This document shows, in pieces, positions 63,831-64,000 of a DNA stretch of 64,000 bases. The notes below the pieces were generated by a model. It was not told the origin of the DNA. It worked only from the letters and a program-made list of their open reading frames with translations, and did no database searches. The first letter of the stretch is position 1. Every line of letters starts with the position of its first letter. Source of the DNA: Metaphire vulgaris (taxonomy: Eukaryota; Annelida; Clitellata; Crassiclitellata; Megascolecidae); assembly GCA_018105865.1 (NCBI GenBank), contig CM030853.1:748357-812356 (forward strand), written 5' to 3'. A program made the translations under genes and the position numbers.

Positions 63831-64000
63831 ATATTATTTCTTTATTATTGTTTGCAGACCATCTTAGTTAATTTTGATTTACCATCGGAGTTGGTTGGTG
63901 TCTCATTTTAGGAAAGTTCTGCTCAAATCTGTGACATTTTAAAATGAGGTTTCTTGTGTATTAATTATGCATATGTAGTATTAGTGTTGACTGGAAATCG

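Overview
The window is a stretch of an animal (metazoan, most likely invertebrate) nuclear genome. Genes are split by GT-AG introns, the proteins are recognisable animal families, and the intergenic DNA is crowded with triplet microsatellites and short non-autonomous transposons. There is no sign of bacterial organisation (operons, ribosome binding sites). I cannot name the species from the sequence.

Layout. Positions 1-11,600 are gene-poor: microsatellites, nested hAT-like elements, a two-copy ~204 bp tandem repeat, a 17 bp minisatellite and a ~200 bp satellite-like array (8,490-9,300). From 11,639 to 20,742 (+) lies an almost complete bestrophin chloride-channel gene of 12 exons. From 21,770 to 24,511 (-) is a TFAM (mitochondrial transcription factor A) gene lacking only its first exon. 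From 27,020 to 31,446 (-) is a complete 11-exon G3BP (stress-granule RNA-binding protein) gene. From 34,374 to 38,031 (+) are five exons of a RhoGAP-domain protein. From about 42,265 to 43,712 (+) is a large acidic/basic coding exon with four repeated modules, family not recognised. From 46,359 to about 51,885 (-) is an MKP-3-type dual-specificity phosphatase (DUSP6/7/9 class). At 58,582-58,784 (+) is one exon carrying the first half of a PDZ domain, closest from memory to those of MUPP1/PATJ. The remainder is repeats and unassigned sequence, ending in a 500 bp CTA/CCA microsatellite complex.

The neighbouring genes have no evident shared pathway. This looks like an ordinary gene neighbourhood, not a functional cluster.

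The most distinctive feature is the small-transposon population. At least ten hAT-like elements have CAGTG/CAGGG termini and 8 bp target duplications, several exact; one is inserted into another. Three copies of a 72 bp TTAA-flanked palindromic element are present, as are a ~290 bp foldback element in a G3BP intron, Tc/mariner-like MITEs flanking a telomere-like TTTTTAGGG array, and a SINE-like dispersed family. Several gene models (bestrophin tail, RhoGAP tail, the 42-43 kb exon, phosphatase N-terminus) show reading-frame conflicts, in some cases at repetitive DNA, which need read-level checking.
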